From NCBI RefSeq assembly GCF_017163705.1, contig NZ_JAFIWB010000003.1:124001-188000 (forward strand): DNA of 64,000 nt. The letters run 5' to 3'. This DNA is from Xanthomonas bonasiae. GTDB lineage: Bacteria > Pseudomonadota > Gammaproteobacteria > Xanthomonadales > Xanthomonadaceae. Numbering within the stretch: position 1 is the stretch's first letter; every line of letters begins with the position of its first letter. Positions 17,491 through 27,638 of this stretch are shown here, piece by piece. The notes beneath the pieces are model-generated. The model saw nothing but the letters and a program-made list of their open reading frames with translations, ran no database searches and was not told the DNA's origin. The position numbers were made by a program, and so were the translations under genes.

Positions 17491-18675
17491 ATGGCACAGG
17501 TAATCAACACCAACGTAATGTCGCTGAACGCTCAGCGTAATCTCAACAGCACCAGCGCGAGCATGGCGACGACGATTCAGCGTCTGTCTTCGGGCCTGCG
17601 CATCAACAGCGCCAAGGACGACGCCGCCGGTCTGGCGATCTCCGAGCGCTTCACCACCCAGATCCGCGGCCTGGACGTCGCCTCGCGCAACGCCAACGAC
17701 GGCATCTCGCTGGCGCAGACCGCAGAAGGTTCGATGGTTGAAATCGGCAACAACCTGCAGCGTATCCGCGAGCTGTCGGTGCAGTCGGCCAACGCCACCA
17801 ACTCCGCCACCGACCGCGAGGCGCTGAACTCGGAAGTCAAGCAGCTGACCTCGGAAATCGACCGCGTCGCCAACCAGACCAGCTTCAACGGCACCAAGCT
17901 GCTGGACGGCTCGTTCTCCGGCGCGCTGTTCCAGGTCGGCGCCGATGCCGGCCAGACCATCGGCATCAACAGCATCGTCGACGCCAACGTCGATTCGCTG
18001 GGCAAGGCCGGCTTCGCCGCCACCCAGACCGGTTCGGCCGCCCTGGCCTCCGGCACCGCGACCGCCAGCGGCAGCTTCTCCGGCATGTCGGTCAACGGCG
18101 CCAGCATCGCCTCGGTCGCCGTCGCCGTCGGCGACACCGGCGCTGACATCTCCAAGAAGATCGCCGCCGCGATCAACGACAAGCTGGACCAGACCGGCGT
18201 GTATGCCTCGGTCGACAGCACCACCGGCGCACTGAAGCTGGAATCGCTGAAGGCCGGCAAGGATTTCTCCTTCACCGCAGGCTCGGCCACCGGCGCCACC
18301 GGCGTCACCTTCAGCAGCGCAGGCATCGCCACCTCGGCCACCGCCGTCGCCGGCACCACCAGCACTCTGGAGGACCTGGACATCTCCACCTTCTCCGGTG
18401 CGCAGCGAGCGCTGGAAATCGTCGACAAGGCGCTGACCGCGGTCAATTCCTCGCGCGCCGACATGGGTGCGGTGCAGAACCGCTTCACCTCCACCATCGC
18501 CAACCTGAGCTCCACCTCGGAGAACCTGTCGGCCTCGCGTAGCCGCATCCGCGATACCGATTACGCCAAGGAAACCGCCGAACTGACCCGCACGCAGATC
18601 CTGCAGCAGGCCGGTACCGCGATGCTGGCGCAGGCCAAGTCGGTCCCGCAGAACGTGCTGAGCCTGCTGCAGTAA
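17491..18675 (+). CDS. fliC: FliC, flagellin
   Basis: A 394-residue flagellin. The N-terminal D0/D1 ([19 protein letters not shown] onward) and the C-terminal D1/D0 (ending [15 protein letters not shown]) are conserved. The central region (about 185-310) contains a Flagellin_IN-like segment and many Ser/Thr residues that could be glycosylated. The flg22-equivalent segment begins at Q30 ([20 protein letters not shown]) and has Asp at 43 and 44. An AGAGGAG ribosome site lies 8 bases before the ATG at 17491. The gene is monocistronic between two sigma-28 promoters and a strong terminator. Only one flagellin gene is present in the window. Confidence 0.97.
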   Translation: MAQVINTNVMSLNAQRNLNSTSASMATTIQRLSSGLRINSAKDDAAGLAISERFTTQIRGLDVASRNANDGISLAQTAEGSMVEIGNNLQRIRELSVQSANATNSATDREALNSEVKQLTSEIDRVANQTSFNGTKLLDGSFSGALFQVGADAGQTIGINSIVDANVDSLGKAGFAATQTGSAALASGTATASGSFSGMSVNGASIASVAVAVGDTGADISKKIAAAINDKLDQTGVYASVDSTTGALKLESLKAGKDFSFTAGSATGATGVTFSSAGIATSATAVAGTTSTLEDLDISTFSGAQRALEIVDKALTAVNSSRADMGAVQNRFTSTIANLSSTSENLSASRSRIRDTDYAKETAELTRTQILQQAGTAMLAQAKSVPQNVLSLLQ

Positions 18676-18702
18676 CAGCCAGCTCGACACCAGTGTCATC
18701 CG

Positions 18703-18730
18703 AAGCCCCTCCGCAAGGAGGGGCTTTTTT
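18703..18730 (+). terminator. Intrinsic terminator after fliC
   Basis: AAGCCCCTCC and GGAGGGGCTT form a 10-bp stem with a GCAA tetraloop, followed by a run of T. It is a textbook Rho-independent terminator 27 bases after the flagellin stop. Confidence 0.95.
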
Positions 18731-18746
18731 GCGTCTGGCCGGGCGC

Positions 18747-18761
18747 AGGCACAGGATTTGC
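18747..18761 (+). promoter_or_regulatory. Sigma-54 promoter of fliD
   Basis: AGGCAC-N5-TTGC, one mismatch from consensus with GG/GC correctly spaced, right after the fliC terminator and about 110 bases before the fliD ATG. Confidence 0.7.
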
Positions 18762-18872
18762 ATCGCGCTCGGGGCACTGGCGACGCGCGCGCGGCCTCAA
18801 GAACCGCTGTACGCCGCCGATACCCCTATCTACCGCTGGCCTCCGTGCCCGCCATCGTAAGGAAGCCCACCC

Positions 18873-20207
18873 ATGGCTACTTCATCGCTGTCTTCTGTCG
18901 GCTCCGGTATGGACGTCACCGCAGTCGTCAAATCATTGGTCGCTGCGCAGCGCGCACCGCAGGAAAACCGGATCAACGCCGACGGTACCGCGTCCAGCGC
19001 CCAGCTTTCGGCGCTGAGCACGATCAAGGGCGCGCTGTCCAACCTGCAGACGGCGATGAACGCGATCGCCAAGAGCGCCGACAAGAGTGCGGTCAAGGCC
19101 ACCGTCGCCGACGGCGCCGGCTATACCGCCAGCGTCACCGAGAGCGCCACCGCCGGCAACTACAGCGTGGAAGTGGTGAAGCTGGCCGAACGGCAGAAAT
19201 TGACCTCGGCCGCCTATGCCAGCGATGCGGTGGTCGGCGACGGCACCTTGACCATCGCCTATGGCGACAAGACGCTGAACGTCACCGTGGCGGAAAACAG
19301 CAAGCTCAGCGACGTCGCCGCCGCGATCAACAAGGCCGCCGGCGGCAGCGGCGTGACCGCCAGCGTGGTCAGCGCCGACGATGGCGATCACCTGGTGCTC
19401 AACGCAGTCGATTCCGGCACCAAGGGCGCGCTGACCCTCACCAGCACCGGCGGCAACGGCGGACTCGCCGCGCTGACCTACGGCAGCGGCAGCAGCGGCG
19501 GCCTGACCCAGACCGTGGCTGCGGCCGATGCGGTGGTGCGCGTGGACGGCTTCGAACGCACCTCCAGCAGCAACGCGATCGCCGACCTCGTGCCCGGCGT
19601 CACCCTGAACCTGACCAAGGCCGCGGAAGGCACCAAGTACAGCCTGAGCATCGTCAACGACAGCACCAGCCTGAAGGCGAACCTCACCGCGTTCGTGACC
19701 GCCTACAACACCGCCAACACCCTGCTGAAGTCCTCCAGCGCCTACGACGCCACCAACAAGAAGGCCTCGGCGCTGACCGGCGATTCGATGGTGCGCGGGC
19801 TGCAGCAATCGCTGCGCAAGCAGGTCAGCGACAACGTCGTCGACCTCAAGGCGCTGGGCGTGACCATCGACAAGGACGGGGTGATGAGCTTCGACAGCGC
19901 CAAGTTCGACAGCGCCGTCGCCAGCGACCCGTCGTCGGCCAAGGCGATGTTCGGCACCGACGGCAGCTTCACCGCCGGCATGACCACGCTGCTGGACAGC
20001 AACCTCGATACCACCAACGGCAGCATCACCCAGCGCACCGCCTCGCTCAACAAGCACATCACCGACCTGACCGACCAGCTCAGCGACCTGGACAAGCGGA
20101 TGGAGACGCTGACCACCCAGTACACCGCCAGGTTCACCGCGATGGACACCATCGTGGCGCAGATGCAGTCGATCAGCGACACCCTCACCAAGCAGTTCTC
20201 GTCGTAG
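18873..20207 (+). CDS. fliD: FliD, filament cap
   Basis: A 444-residue HAP2. The N-terminus (SSVGSGMDVTAVVKSLVAAQ) and the C-terminal coiled region (SLNKHITDLTDQLSDLDKRM) are the FliD_N and FliD_C signatures. A Flagellin_IN repeat (about 110-180) sits between. FliD caps the filament and folds incoming flagellin; it is also an adhesin in some bacteria. It is preceded by a sigma-54 element. Confidence 0.95.
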   Translation: MATSSLSSVGSGMDVTAVVKSLVAAQRAPQENRINADGTASSAQLSALSTIKGALSNLQTAMNAIAKSADKSAVKATVADGAGYTASVTESATAGNYSVEVVKLAERQKLTSAAYASDAVVGDGTLTIAYGDKTLNVTVAENSKLSDVAAAINKAAGGSGVTASVVSADDGDHLVLNAVDSGTKGALTLTSTGGNGGLAALTYGSGSSGGLTQTVAAADAVVRVDGFERTSSSNAIADLVPGVTLNLTKAAEGTKYSLSIVNDSTSLKANLTAFVTAYNTANTLLKSSSAYDATNKKASALTGDSMVRGLQQSLRKQVSDNVVDLKALGVTIDKDGVMSFDSAKFDSAVASDPSSAKAMFGTDGSFTAGMTTLLDSNLDTTNGSITQRTASLNKHITDLTDQLSDLDKRMETLTTQYTARFTAMDTIVAQMQSISDTLTKQFSS

Positions 20208-20241
20208 CGGCAACGGCGTCGGGAAAAGTCATTGCCGATGC

Positions 20242-20269
20242 TCAAGTACAAGCGGATAGCTGCCGATAT
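20242..20269 (+). promoter_or_regulatory. Weak sigma-28-like element before fliS
   Basis: TCAAGTAC, then GCCGATAT at 20262-20269, with 16 bases between TCAA and the -10 box. The -10 has one mismatch, while the -35 and spacing are less good. It lies about 105 bases before fliS. In X. oryzae the fliT homologue next to fliS was reported as FliA- and RpoN2-regulated, which fits. Confidence 0.4.
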
Positions 20270-20374
20270 CTTTAGCATCGACAGTCATTCCGGACTGGCA
20301 GCACGTACCGCCGCCGCGGCGCCTTCGCCGTCCGGCGCGGCAGCGCGGCACCAGGCCACCCGAGGGAGTTTTCC

Positions 20375-20794
20375 ATGCACGGTTCCAGTCGCCAATACGC
20401 CGAGCAATACCGCAAGATGAGCGTGTCCACCAGCATCACCGATGCCGACCCGCACAAGCTGGTGGCGCTGCTGTTCGCCGGCGCGTGCCAGCGCATCCGC
20501 CAGGCCCAGGCCTGCCTGGCGCAGGGCGACCAGGCGCGCAAGGGCAAGGCGATCGGCGAAGCCTGCGCCATCGTCGGCCACCTCAACGGCTCGCTGGACC
20601 ACGAGGCCGGCGGCGAGATCGCCAACAACCTCTCGGCGCTGTACGACTACGTGATGCACCGGCTCACCGAAGCCAACCTGCACAACGACGACAGCGCGCT
20701 GGTCGAGTCGCTGGAACTGCTCAGCGAGATCGATGCGGCGTGGAACGCCATTCCCGTCCAGCAACGCGAACTCGCCGCGGTCGCCACCCTATGA
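20375..20794 (+). CDS. fliS: FliS, flagellin export chaperone
   Basis: A 139-residue helical protein with the FliS hallmarks: YRKMSVSTSITDADPHKLVA, LLFAGACQRI, and the C-terminal LYDYVMHRLTEANLHND segment. FliS binds the C-terminus of new flagellin and keeps it monomeric until export. A GAGGGAG ribosome site precedes the ATG. It overlaps fliT by 4 bases. Confidence 0.95.
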   Translation: MHGSSRQYAEQYRKMSVSTSITDADPHKLVALLFAGACQRIRQAQACLAQGDQARKGKAIGEACAIVGHLNGSLDHEAGGEIANNLSALYDYVMHRLTEANLHNDDSALVESLELLSEIDAAWNAIPVQQRELAAVATL

Positions 20795-21093
20795 TCGCCG
20801 TCAGCATCGAATCGCTGCACGCCGAACTGCAGCAGCTGCAGCAGGTGCTGCACGGCGACGACCACGCGCTGGCCGAGCGCATGGTCGCCGAGCACGACCA
20901 GCACCTGCGCGAATACCTGCAGCAGGCCGGCAGCGAGGTCGCGCGCGAGGGCATCGGCTCGCTGCTGAAACTGCAGCAAGCGGTGATCGCGCAGATGCTG
21001 CAGGCGCGCGACGAGGCCGGCGACTGGCTGCGCGCCAACCGCTTGTCCAACAATGCCGCGCGCGCCTATTCGCAGGCCGGATCGCTGAGATGA
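20791..21093 (+). CDS. fliT: FliT-like export chaperone (FliTX type)
   Basis: A 100-residue, highly helical, Gln/Leu/Ala-rich protein (HAELQQLQQVLHGDDHALAE). Sequence alone is not diagnostic, but size, helix content and location directly after fliS fit FliT, the FliD chaperone. The homologue in X. oryzae, fliTX, is needed for motility. The start ATG at 20791 overlaps the fliS stop, and its own stop overlaps the next gene, so the trio is translationally coupled. Confidence 0.75.
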   Translation: MIAVSIESLHAELQQLQQVLHGDDHALAERMVAEHDQHLREYLQQAGSEVAREGIGSLLKLQQAVIAQMLQARDEAGDWLRANRLSNNAARAYSQAGSLR

Positions 21094-21668
21094 ACAGCGC
21101 GTCCGACGGCGTCGTGCACCACCCTGCCGAAACGGAGCTGTTCCACGACACCCTCAGCTGCGAACTGGCATTGCCGGCCGACTTCAAGCTCGGCAACGGC
21201 ATCGGCCGCTTCGGCGCCGGCGAAGCCCTGCTGCGCGGCCTGGCCCAGGTCGAGGACCTGCGCAGCGAGGACGGCGGCGAGGAGCGCAGCGACCAGCCGC
21301 TGCAACTGCAGCGCATGGACGCCAAGCTCGACCTGATGCTGGTGCTGCTCGGCCGCCTGGCCCGGCAGCACGAGGAAGGCCTGCCGCTGCGCCCCGTGCG
21401 CTGGTCGCGCCGAGGCCTGAGACTGGAATTGGGATCACGCTCGGGCGCACTGCCGGGCGCGGCCGGCCTGTTGCGCCTGCAGCCCTCGGACTGGCTGCCC
21501 GATCACCTCGAACTGCCGGTCCAGGTGCTGGCCGAGGCCACCGCTGGCGGCGGTTTCTATCTCTGGCTACGATTCGAGACACAGCCACCCGGCCTGGAAG
21601 AGGCCCTGGAACGGCACCTGTTCCGCCTGCACCGGCGGCAGATCGCCGACAGCCGGCGCGCGCGCTGA
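21090..21668 (+). CDS. PilZ-like flagellar-locus protein
   Basis: A 192-residue cytoplasmic protein that begins in the ATGA overlap with fliT. The C-terminal half (about 110-185) resembles a PilZ barrel (VRWSRRGLRLEL followed by beta-strand segments), but the usual RxxxR is not evident and the (D/N)xSxxG motif reads RWSRRG, with Arg for the acidic residue. Binding of c-di-GMP is therefore uncertain. X. campestris has a motility-related PilZ protein encoded at this place, and this is probably its counterpart. The N-terminal half is helical with no recognised domain. The family call is moderate. Confidence 0.65.
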   Translation: MNSASDGVVHHPAETELFHDTLSCELALPADFKLGNGIGRFGAGEALLRGLAQVEDLRSEDGGEERSDQPLQLQRMDAKLDLMLVLLGRLARQHEEGLPLRPVRWSRRGLRLELGSRSGALPGAAGLLRLQPSDWLPDHLELPVQVLAEATAGGGFYLWLRFETQPPGLEEALERHLFRLHRRQIADSRRAR

Positions 21669-21762
21669 ATCGCCGCTGGCCGCCCCGCCGCGGCGCCGCG
21701 AGGTTGGCGGCGACGGCGCGCTCGGCTAAGGTGCGGTACTAGAGTAGAGAGATCTTCCCACT

Positions 21763-22395
21763 GTGCGAGTCATCATCGTCGACGATCACACCCTGGTCCG
21801 CGCCGGCCTGAGCCGGCTGTTGCAGACGTTCGCGGACATCGACGTGATCGCCGAGGCCAGCAACGCACAGGAAGCGGTGGACCTGGCCAGCCTGCACCGC
21901 CCAGACCTGGTGCTGATGGACCTGTCGCTGCCCGGGCGCAGCGGCCTGGACGCGCTGACCGACGTGCTGCAGACCTCGCCCAAGACCCGCGTGGTGATGA
22001 TGTCGATGCACGACGATCCGGTACACGTGCGCGACGCGCTGGACCGCGGCGCCACCGGCTTCGTGGTCAAGGACGCGGCGCCGCTGGAACTGGAACTGGC
22101 GCTGCGCGCGGCCAGCCTCAACCAGGTGTTCCTGAGCCCGCAGATCTCCTCGAAGATGATCGCGCCGATGCTGGGCCGCGAGCGCCCGGTCGGCGTCGCC
22201 GCGCTGTCGCCGCGGCAGCGCGAGATCCTGCGCCAGATCGGCCGCGGCCAGAGCAACAAGGAAATCGCCTCGGACCTGGGGATCAGCGTCAAGACCGTGG
22301 AGACCCACCGCGCGCGGATGATGGAATCGCTGGGCTGCCGGCGCGCCAACGATCTGGTCCTGCTGGCCGCGCGCCACCAGAACGAATTGACCTGA
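21763..22395 (+). CDS. NarL/FixJ-family response regulator
   Basis: A 210-residue two-domain regulator. The receiver (about 1-120) has VDDH at the acidic pocket, phospho-acceptor D53 in LVLMDLSLPG, and the conserved Lys in GFVVKDAAP. The C-terminal LuxR-type helix-turn-helix (about 145-205) has LSPRQREILRQIGRGQSNKE and KTVETHRARM. The start is a GTG at 21763. No kinase gene is adjacent. It is transcribed towards rpoN2, and the rpoN2 leader contains a palindrome of the kind such dimers bind, but the link is only positional. Confidence 0.88.
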   Translation: MRVIIVDDHTLVRAGLSRLLQTFADIDVIAEASNAQEAVDLASLHRPDLVLMDLSLPGRSGLDALTDVLQTSPKTRVVMMSMHDDPVHVRDALDRGATGFVVKDAAPLELELALRAASLNQVFLSPQISSKMIAPMLGRERPVGVAALSPRQREILRQIGRGQSNKEIASDLGISVKTVETHRARMMESLGCRRANDLVLLAARHQNELT

Positions 22396-22427
22396 GCGGC
22401 CGGGAACGGGTTCTCGACGCGACGCAC

Positions 22428-22442
22428 TGGCATGCGGCTTGC
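22428..22442 (+). promoter_or_regulatory. Sigma-54 promoter upstream of rpoN2
   Basis: TGGCAT-N5-TTGC, a strong -24/-12 element about 225 bases before the rpoN2 ATG, with no convincing gene between. It suggests that the sigma-54 gene is under sigma-54 control. Confidence 0.6.
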
Positions 22443-22527
22443 CTTAACCGCTCAGCTGCCGCCGTGAAACCGTCGAAGCCCGCCAGCGTTGACTCTGCAG
22501 CGCCGATCGACCGGCGCCCCCTACGGT

Positions 22528-22550
22528 CATGTAGGGATTTTCCCCACATG
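22528..22550. promoter_or_regulatory. Palindrome in the rpoN2 leader
   Basis: CATGTAGGG (22528-22536) and CCCCACATG (22542-22550) flank ATTTT and are inverted with a single mismatch. This is the layout of an operator for a dimeric regulator, 116 bases before rpoN2. It could equally be an mRNA hairpin in the leader. Confidence 0.45.
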
Positions 22551-22665
22551 CTGTCGGGAATTTGACTACCTCACTCAGGAACGCCCTGATTCTGTTACCG
22601 TCAGGTGGCAAGCACTATGCATTCCACGGGCGCCAGAGGGTTGGCGCCAAACCGAGGAAGTTCGC

Positions 22666-24063
22666 ATGAAGCCGACCGTCTCCGCCCAGCTAGGCCAGCA
22701 ACTCCACCTGACCCCGCAATTGCTGCAGTCGATCCGGCTGCTGCAACTGGACGGGATGCAATTGGAAATGGAAATCCGGCGCGCGCTGGAAACCAATCCC
22801 TTGCTGGAACTGGAAGAGCCGGAAGGCGTGCTTGAGCCGGTGGTCGATCACGACACCACGCTGGAAACCGCCGCGTTCGACGAGCTGCCCGAATCCTCGA
22901 TGTGGGACATTCCCGCCGCCGGCTGGAGCGAGGGCGAAGACGACCGCATGCAGCGCATCGCCGCCGGCGAGTCCACCGATCCGCAGTTGCGCGTGCTGCA
23001 GCGCCTGGCGCTGGAACTGGACGAGCGCGACCTGGAAGTGGCCGCGTTCTGGCTGGAGCACAGCGACGATGCCGGCTACCTCGACGGCGCGCTGGACACC
23101 CTGACCCTGCTCGCCTGTGCGCGCTTCGACCGTTCCGCCGCGCAGGTGGAAGCGATCCGCCAGCGGCTGCTGCACGGCGACCCCGCCGGCCTGGCCGCCT
23201 GCGACCTGCGCGAATGCCTGAGCGTGCAGCTGGCCGCCCTGCCCGGCCGCGTCGCCGGCCGCCACCTGGCCGCGCGCATCCTCGCCGGCGACCTGAATCT
23301 GCTCGCCAGCCACGATTACCCGCTGCTGGCGCGCCTGCTCGACGCCGAAGCCGACGACGTGCGCGAGGCGGTGCGGCTGATCCTGTCGCTGCAGCCGCGC
23401 CCCGGCGACAGCCTGCTGCCGGAGAACCTGGGCCACGTGATTCCCGACGTGGTCGCCTGGCACAGCGACGGCACCTGGCGGGTGGCGCTGAACCCGGCCA
23501 CCACCCACCGCGTCAGCGTCAATCCGATGCACGAGCGCGCCCTGGCCGAGGCCGGCGAGGCGGCGGCGCCGTTGCGCGAAATGCTGCAGGAGGCGCGCTG
23601 GCTGACCCGCGGCCTGTCGATGCGCTACGAGACCCTGCTGCGCACCACCCGCGCCATCGTCGAACGCCAGGCCGCGTTCCTGGTCAAGGGCGAGGAAGCG
23701 ATGGCGCCGCTGACCCTGAAGGAAGTGGCCGACGCGATCGGCATGCACGAGTCCACCGTGTCGCGCATCACCACCGGCAAGTACCTGCAGACGCCGCGTG
23801 GTACCTTCGAACTGAAGCATTTCTTCGCCGTGCGCCTGGAAGGCGCCGCGGTCTCGGGACAGGCGGTGCGCGCGATGGTGCGGCGCCTGATCGAATCCGA
23901 GCCGTCGGGGCGGCCGCTGGCCGACGAGGCGATCGCCGGCCTGTTGTCGCGCCAGGGCGTGAACGTGGCCAGGCGCACCGTGGCCAAGTACCGTGAACAA
24001 CTGGATATCGCCCCCGCCCGCGAACGCCGTCGCGCCAAACCGCTGCTGGCCCGCGCGGGCTAA
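22666..24063 (+). CDS. rpoN: RpoN2, sigma-54 factor of the flagellar cluster
   Basis: A 465-residue sigma-54. The Gln/Leu-rich region I (SAQLGQQLHLTPQLLQSIRL) contacts activators, an acidic region II follows, and region III includes the core-binding domain and the DNA-binding end. The invariant RpoN box is present as ARRTVAKYRE near the C-terminus. Xanthomonads carry two rpoN genes, and the copy in the flagellar cluster before vemR and fleQ is rpoN2. GAGGAAG lies 5 bases before the ATG at 22666. It probably serves the sigma-54 promoters listed across this window. Confidence 0.95.
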   Translation: MKPTVSAQLGQQLHLTPQLLQSIRLLQLDGMQLEMEIRRALETNPLLELEEPEGVLEPVVDHDTTLETAAFDELPESSMWDIPAAGWSEGEDDRMQRIAAGESTDPQLRVLQRLALELDERDLEVAAFWLEHSDDAGYLDGALDTLTLLACARFDRSAAQVEAIRQRLLHGDPAGLAACDLRECLSVQLAALPGRVAGRHLAARILAGDLNLLASHDYPLLARLLDAEADDVREAVRLILSLQPRPGDSLLPENLGHVIPDVVAWHSDGTWRVALNPATTHRVSVNPMHERALAEAGEAAAPLREMLQEARWLTRGLSMRYETLLRTTRAIVERQAAFLVKGEEAMAPLTLKEVADAIGMHESTVSRITTGKYLQTPRGTFELKHFFAVRLEGAAVSGQAVRAMVRRLIESEPSGRPLADEAIAGLLSRQGVNVARRTVAKYREQLDIAPARERRRAKPLLARAG

Positions 24064-24076
24064 GGAAACACTACAC

Positions 24077-24456
24077 ATGAACAAATTGTCCGTGCTTCTG
24101 GTCGACGACCACGAAGGCTTCATCAACGCCGCGATGCGCCACTTCCGCAAGCTCGACTGGATGGAAGTGATCGGCAGCGCCGCCAACGGCCTGGAGGCGA
24201 TCGAACGCTCCGAGTCGCTGCGCCCGCAGGTGGTGCTGATGGATCTGGCCATGCCCGAAATGGGCGGCCTGCAGGCCACGCGCCTGATCAAGACCCAGGA
24301 CCAGGCGCCCTACATCGTGATCGCCAGCCATTTCGACGATGCCGAGCACCGCGAGCACGCCATGCGCGCCGGTGCCGACAACTTCGTCAGCAAGCTGTCC
24401 TACATCCAGGAAGTGATGCCGATCCTGGAGGGCTTACGCACAGAGGGAGTACCGGC

Positions 24457-24460
<4 letters not shown>
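24077..24460 (+). CDS. vemR: VemR, single-domain response regulator
   Basis: A 127-residue stand-alone receiver with the acidic pair D10-D11 (LLVDDHEGF), phospho-acceptor D56 (VVLMDLAMPEMGG) and the conserved Lys in NFVSKLS. In X. campestris the rpoN2-vemR-fleQ operon encodes VemR, which affects virulence, exopolysaccharide and motility through FleQ, and D56 is its reported phosphorylation site. The same order and residue appear here. It lies 13 bases after rpoN2 and overlaps fleQ by 4 bases. Confidence 0.92.
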
Positions 24461-25947
<1,487 letters not shown>

Positions 25948-26150
25948 GCGCGCGTCGCGAGCAGATCCGCGTCGTCGCGCGCGTGCTGCGCTACGGAACG
26001 ACCGCGGTTCGAAACTGAAGTACCCTCCCCCTCTACGCATCGCATGCTTTCCGGACGTGCGTCCGGCCGGCCCGCTGCGGCTGTGTCGCGAACGATGGGG
26101 ATCGTCGCGCGCTTCTGGCAAGCAAACGCGGAAGCAGTGGACACGTCTGT

Positions 26151-26165
26151 TGGCATATGGCTTGC
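26151..26165 (+). promoter_or_regulatory. Sigma-54 promoter of the glycan island
   Basis: TGGCAT-N5-TTGC in the 287-base gap after fleQ, 69 bases before the aminotransferase ATG at 26235. It uses the same TGGCAT variant as the element before rpoN2. It ties the coupled glycan genes to RpoN2/FleQ and shows that an upstream in-frame ATG at 26157, inside the promoter, is not the start. The rest of the gap holds nothing recognised. Confidence 0.75.
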
Positions 26166-26234
26166 TTTCAGAACAGGAACCCCGTCGCCACGATCCGCGC
26201 CGCGGATTCTCCACACGTACCCACGCAGGCCACC

Positions 26235-27416
26235 ATGCCCATTCCCGTCACCAGTCCGCTGCTGCCTCCCCTGGACGAGTTCGTGCCGTACCTGGAGAAG
26301 ATCTGGAGCAGCCGCATCCTGACCAATGGCGGCGACATGCATCGGGCGCTGGAAAAGGCGCTGGCGGAGTACCTGGGCGTCGGGCATCTGGCGTTGCTGA
26401 CCAACGGCACGCTGGCCCTGCTCACCGCGCTGCAGGCACTGCGCGTCACCGGCGAGGTGATCACCACGCCCTACTCGTTCGTGGCCACCGCGCACTCGCT
26501 GCTGTGGAAAGGGATCAAGCCGGTGTTCGTCGACATCGATCCGGTCACGCTGAACCTGGACCCGCAGAAGATCGAGGCCGCGATCACCCCGCAGACCACC
26601 GCGATCATGCCGGTGCACTGCTACGGCACGCCGTGCGACACCGCCGCGATCGAGCGCATCGCCGACACCTACAACCTCAAGGTCATCTACGACGCCGCGC
26701 ATGCCTTCGGGGTCAGGGACGACGGCGGCTCGATCCTGCGCCACGGCGACCTCAGCGTGCTCAGCTTCCACGCCACCAAGGTGTTCAACACCTTCGAGGG
26801 CGGCGCCATCGTCTGCCCCGACGAAAAGACCTACCAGCGCATCAGCCGGCTGAAGAACTTCGGCTTCGTCGACGAGACCACGGTGGTGGCCACCGGCATC
26901 AACGGCAAGATGAGCGAGGTGAACGCCGCCTTCGGCCTGCTGCAACTGCAGCACATCGATCGTGCGCTGGCGCAACGCCGCGAGATCGACGCCGACTACC
27001 GGCGACGCCTGGCGCAGGTCCCCGGCGTACGTTGCCTGGCGCCGCGTTCCCCGGACCTGGCCAACTACGCCTCGTTCCCGATCCTGATCGAGGACGACTT
27101 CCCGCTGACCCGCGACGGCCTGCATCAACTGATGCGCGAGCATGAGATCCTGGTGCGCCGCTACTTCTATCCGCTGATCAGCGATTTCCCGATGTACCGC
27201 GGCCTGCCTTCGGCCGCGCCGGCCGGCTTGCCGGTCGCCCGGCAGATGTCCGAACGGGTGCTGTGCCTGCCGATCTATCCCGGCCTGAGCGGCGGCGACG
27301 TGGAGACCATCGCCGACCTGATCGCCGGCGCCGGTACAGCCGCATCAACCGCTGCAAAAATCGGTCGCCCTGCCGCGACCCTCCCTTCCTCCGCCCACTC
27401 CGTGGAACAAGAATGA
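26235..27416 (+). CDS. DegT/DnrJ/EryC1 sugar aminotransferase
   Basis: A 393-residue PLP enzyme that transfers an amino group to a nucleotide-linked keto sugar. The PLP Lys is K182 (SFHATKVFN), with the supporting Asp at D153 (IYDAAHAFG). Length is typical. By analogy with VioA/FdtB-type enzymes it may make dTDP-4-amino-4,6-dideoxyglucose, but the substrate cannot be read from sequence. It opens an operon in which the next gene is an acyl carrier protein overlapping by 4 bases, so the amine is probably acylated afterwards. The start was chosen downstream of the sigma-54 element. Confidence 0.88.
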   Translation: MPIPVTSPLLPPLDEFVPYLEKIWSSRILTNGGDMHRALEKALAEYLGVGHLALLTNGTLALLTALQALRVTGEVITTPYSFVATAHSLLWKGIKPVFVDIDPVTLNLDPQKIEAAITPQTTAIMPVHCYGTPCDTAAIERIADTYNLKVIYDAAHAFGVRDDGGSILRHGDLSVLSFHATKVFNTFEGGAIVCPDEKTYQRISRLKNFGFVDETTVVATGINGKMSEVNAAFGLLQLQHIDRALAQRREIDADYRRRLAQVPGVRCLAPRSPDLANYASFPILIEDDFPLTRDGLHQLMREHEILVRRYFYPLISDFPMYRGLPSAAPAGLPVARQMSERVLCLPIYPGLSGGDVETIADLIAGAGTAASTAAKIGRPAATLPSSAHSVEQE

Positions 27417-27637
27417 GCCAAGCAACGTTTATCGAGAATTTCCTGTCGGCGACCGATTTCCAGACACCGGTCGAGGTGACGACGGACACCGTGCTGCGCG
27501 AGCTTCCCGAATGGGATTCGCTCGCCGCGCTCGGCGTGATCGTGATGTTCGACATGGAGTACGGCAAAACCATCACCGGCGAGCACCTGGCCGCCGCCGT
27601 CACCGTGGGCGACCTCTACCAGCTGACCGAGGCGTAG
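27413..27637 (+). CDS. Dedicated acyl carrier protein
   Basis: A 74-residue protein with the phosphopantetheine attachment motif EWDSLAALG (Ser36) and an acidic helical pattern typical of ACPs. It starts in an ATGA overlap with the aminotransferase and is followed one base later by a KAS III gene. A small ACP inside a sugar operon suggests that it carries the short acyl chain later placed on the sugar amine, rather than serving bulk fatty acid synthesis. Confidence 0.88.
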   Translation: MSQATFIENFLSATDFQTPVEVTTDTVLRELPEWDSLAALGVIVMFDMEYGKTITGEHLAAAVTVGDLYQLTEA

Positions 27638-27638
27638 C

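Noticed and set aside
20286-20300. TGGCAG-type sigma-54 element before fliS
   Set aside because: The -12 GC is not at the right distance.
26157-26234. Upstream in-frame start for the aminotransferase
   Set aside because: The ATG at 26157 lies inside the sigma-54 element, above the expected transcription start, and the extra residues do not resemble the family.
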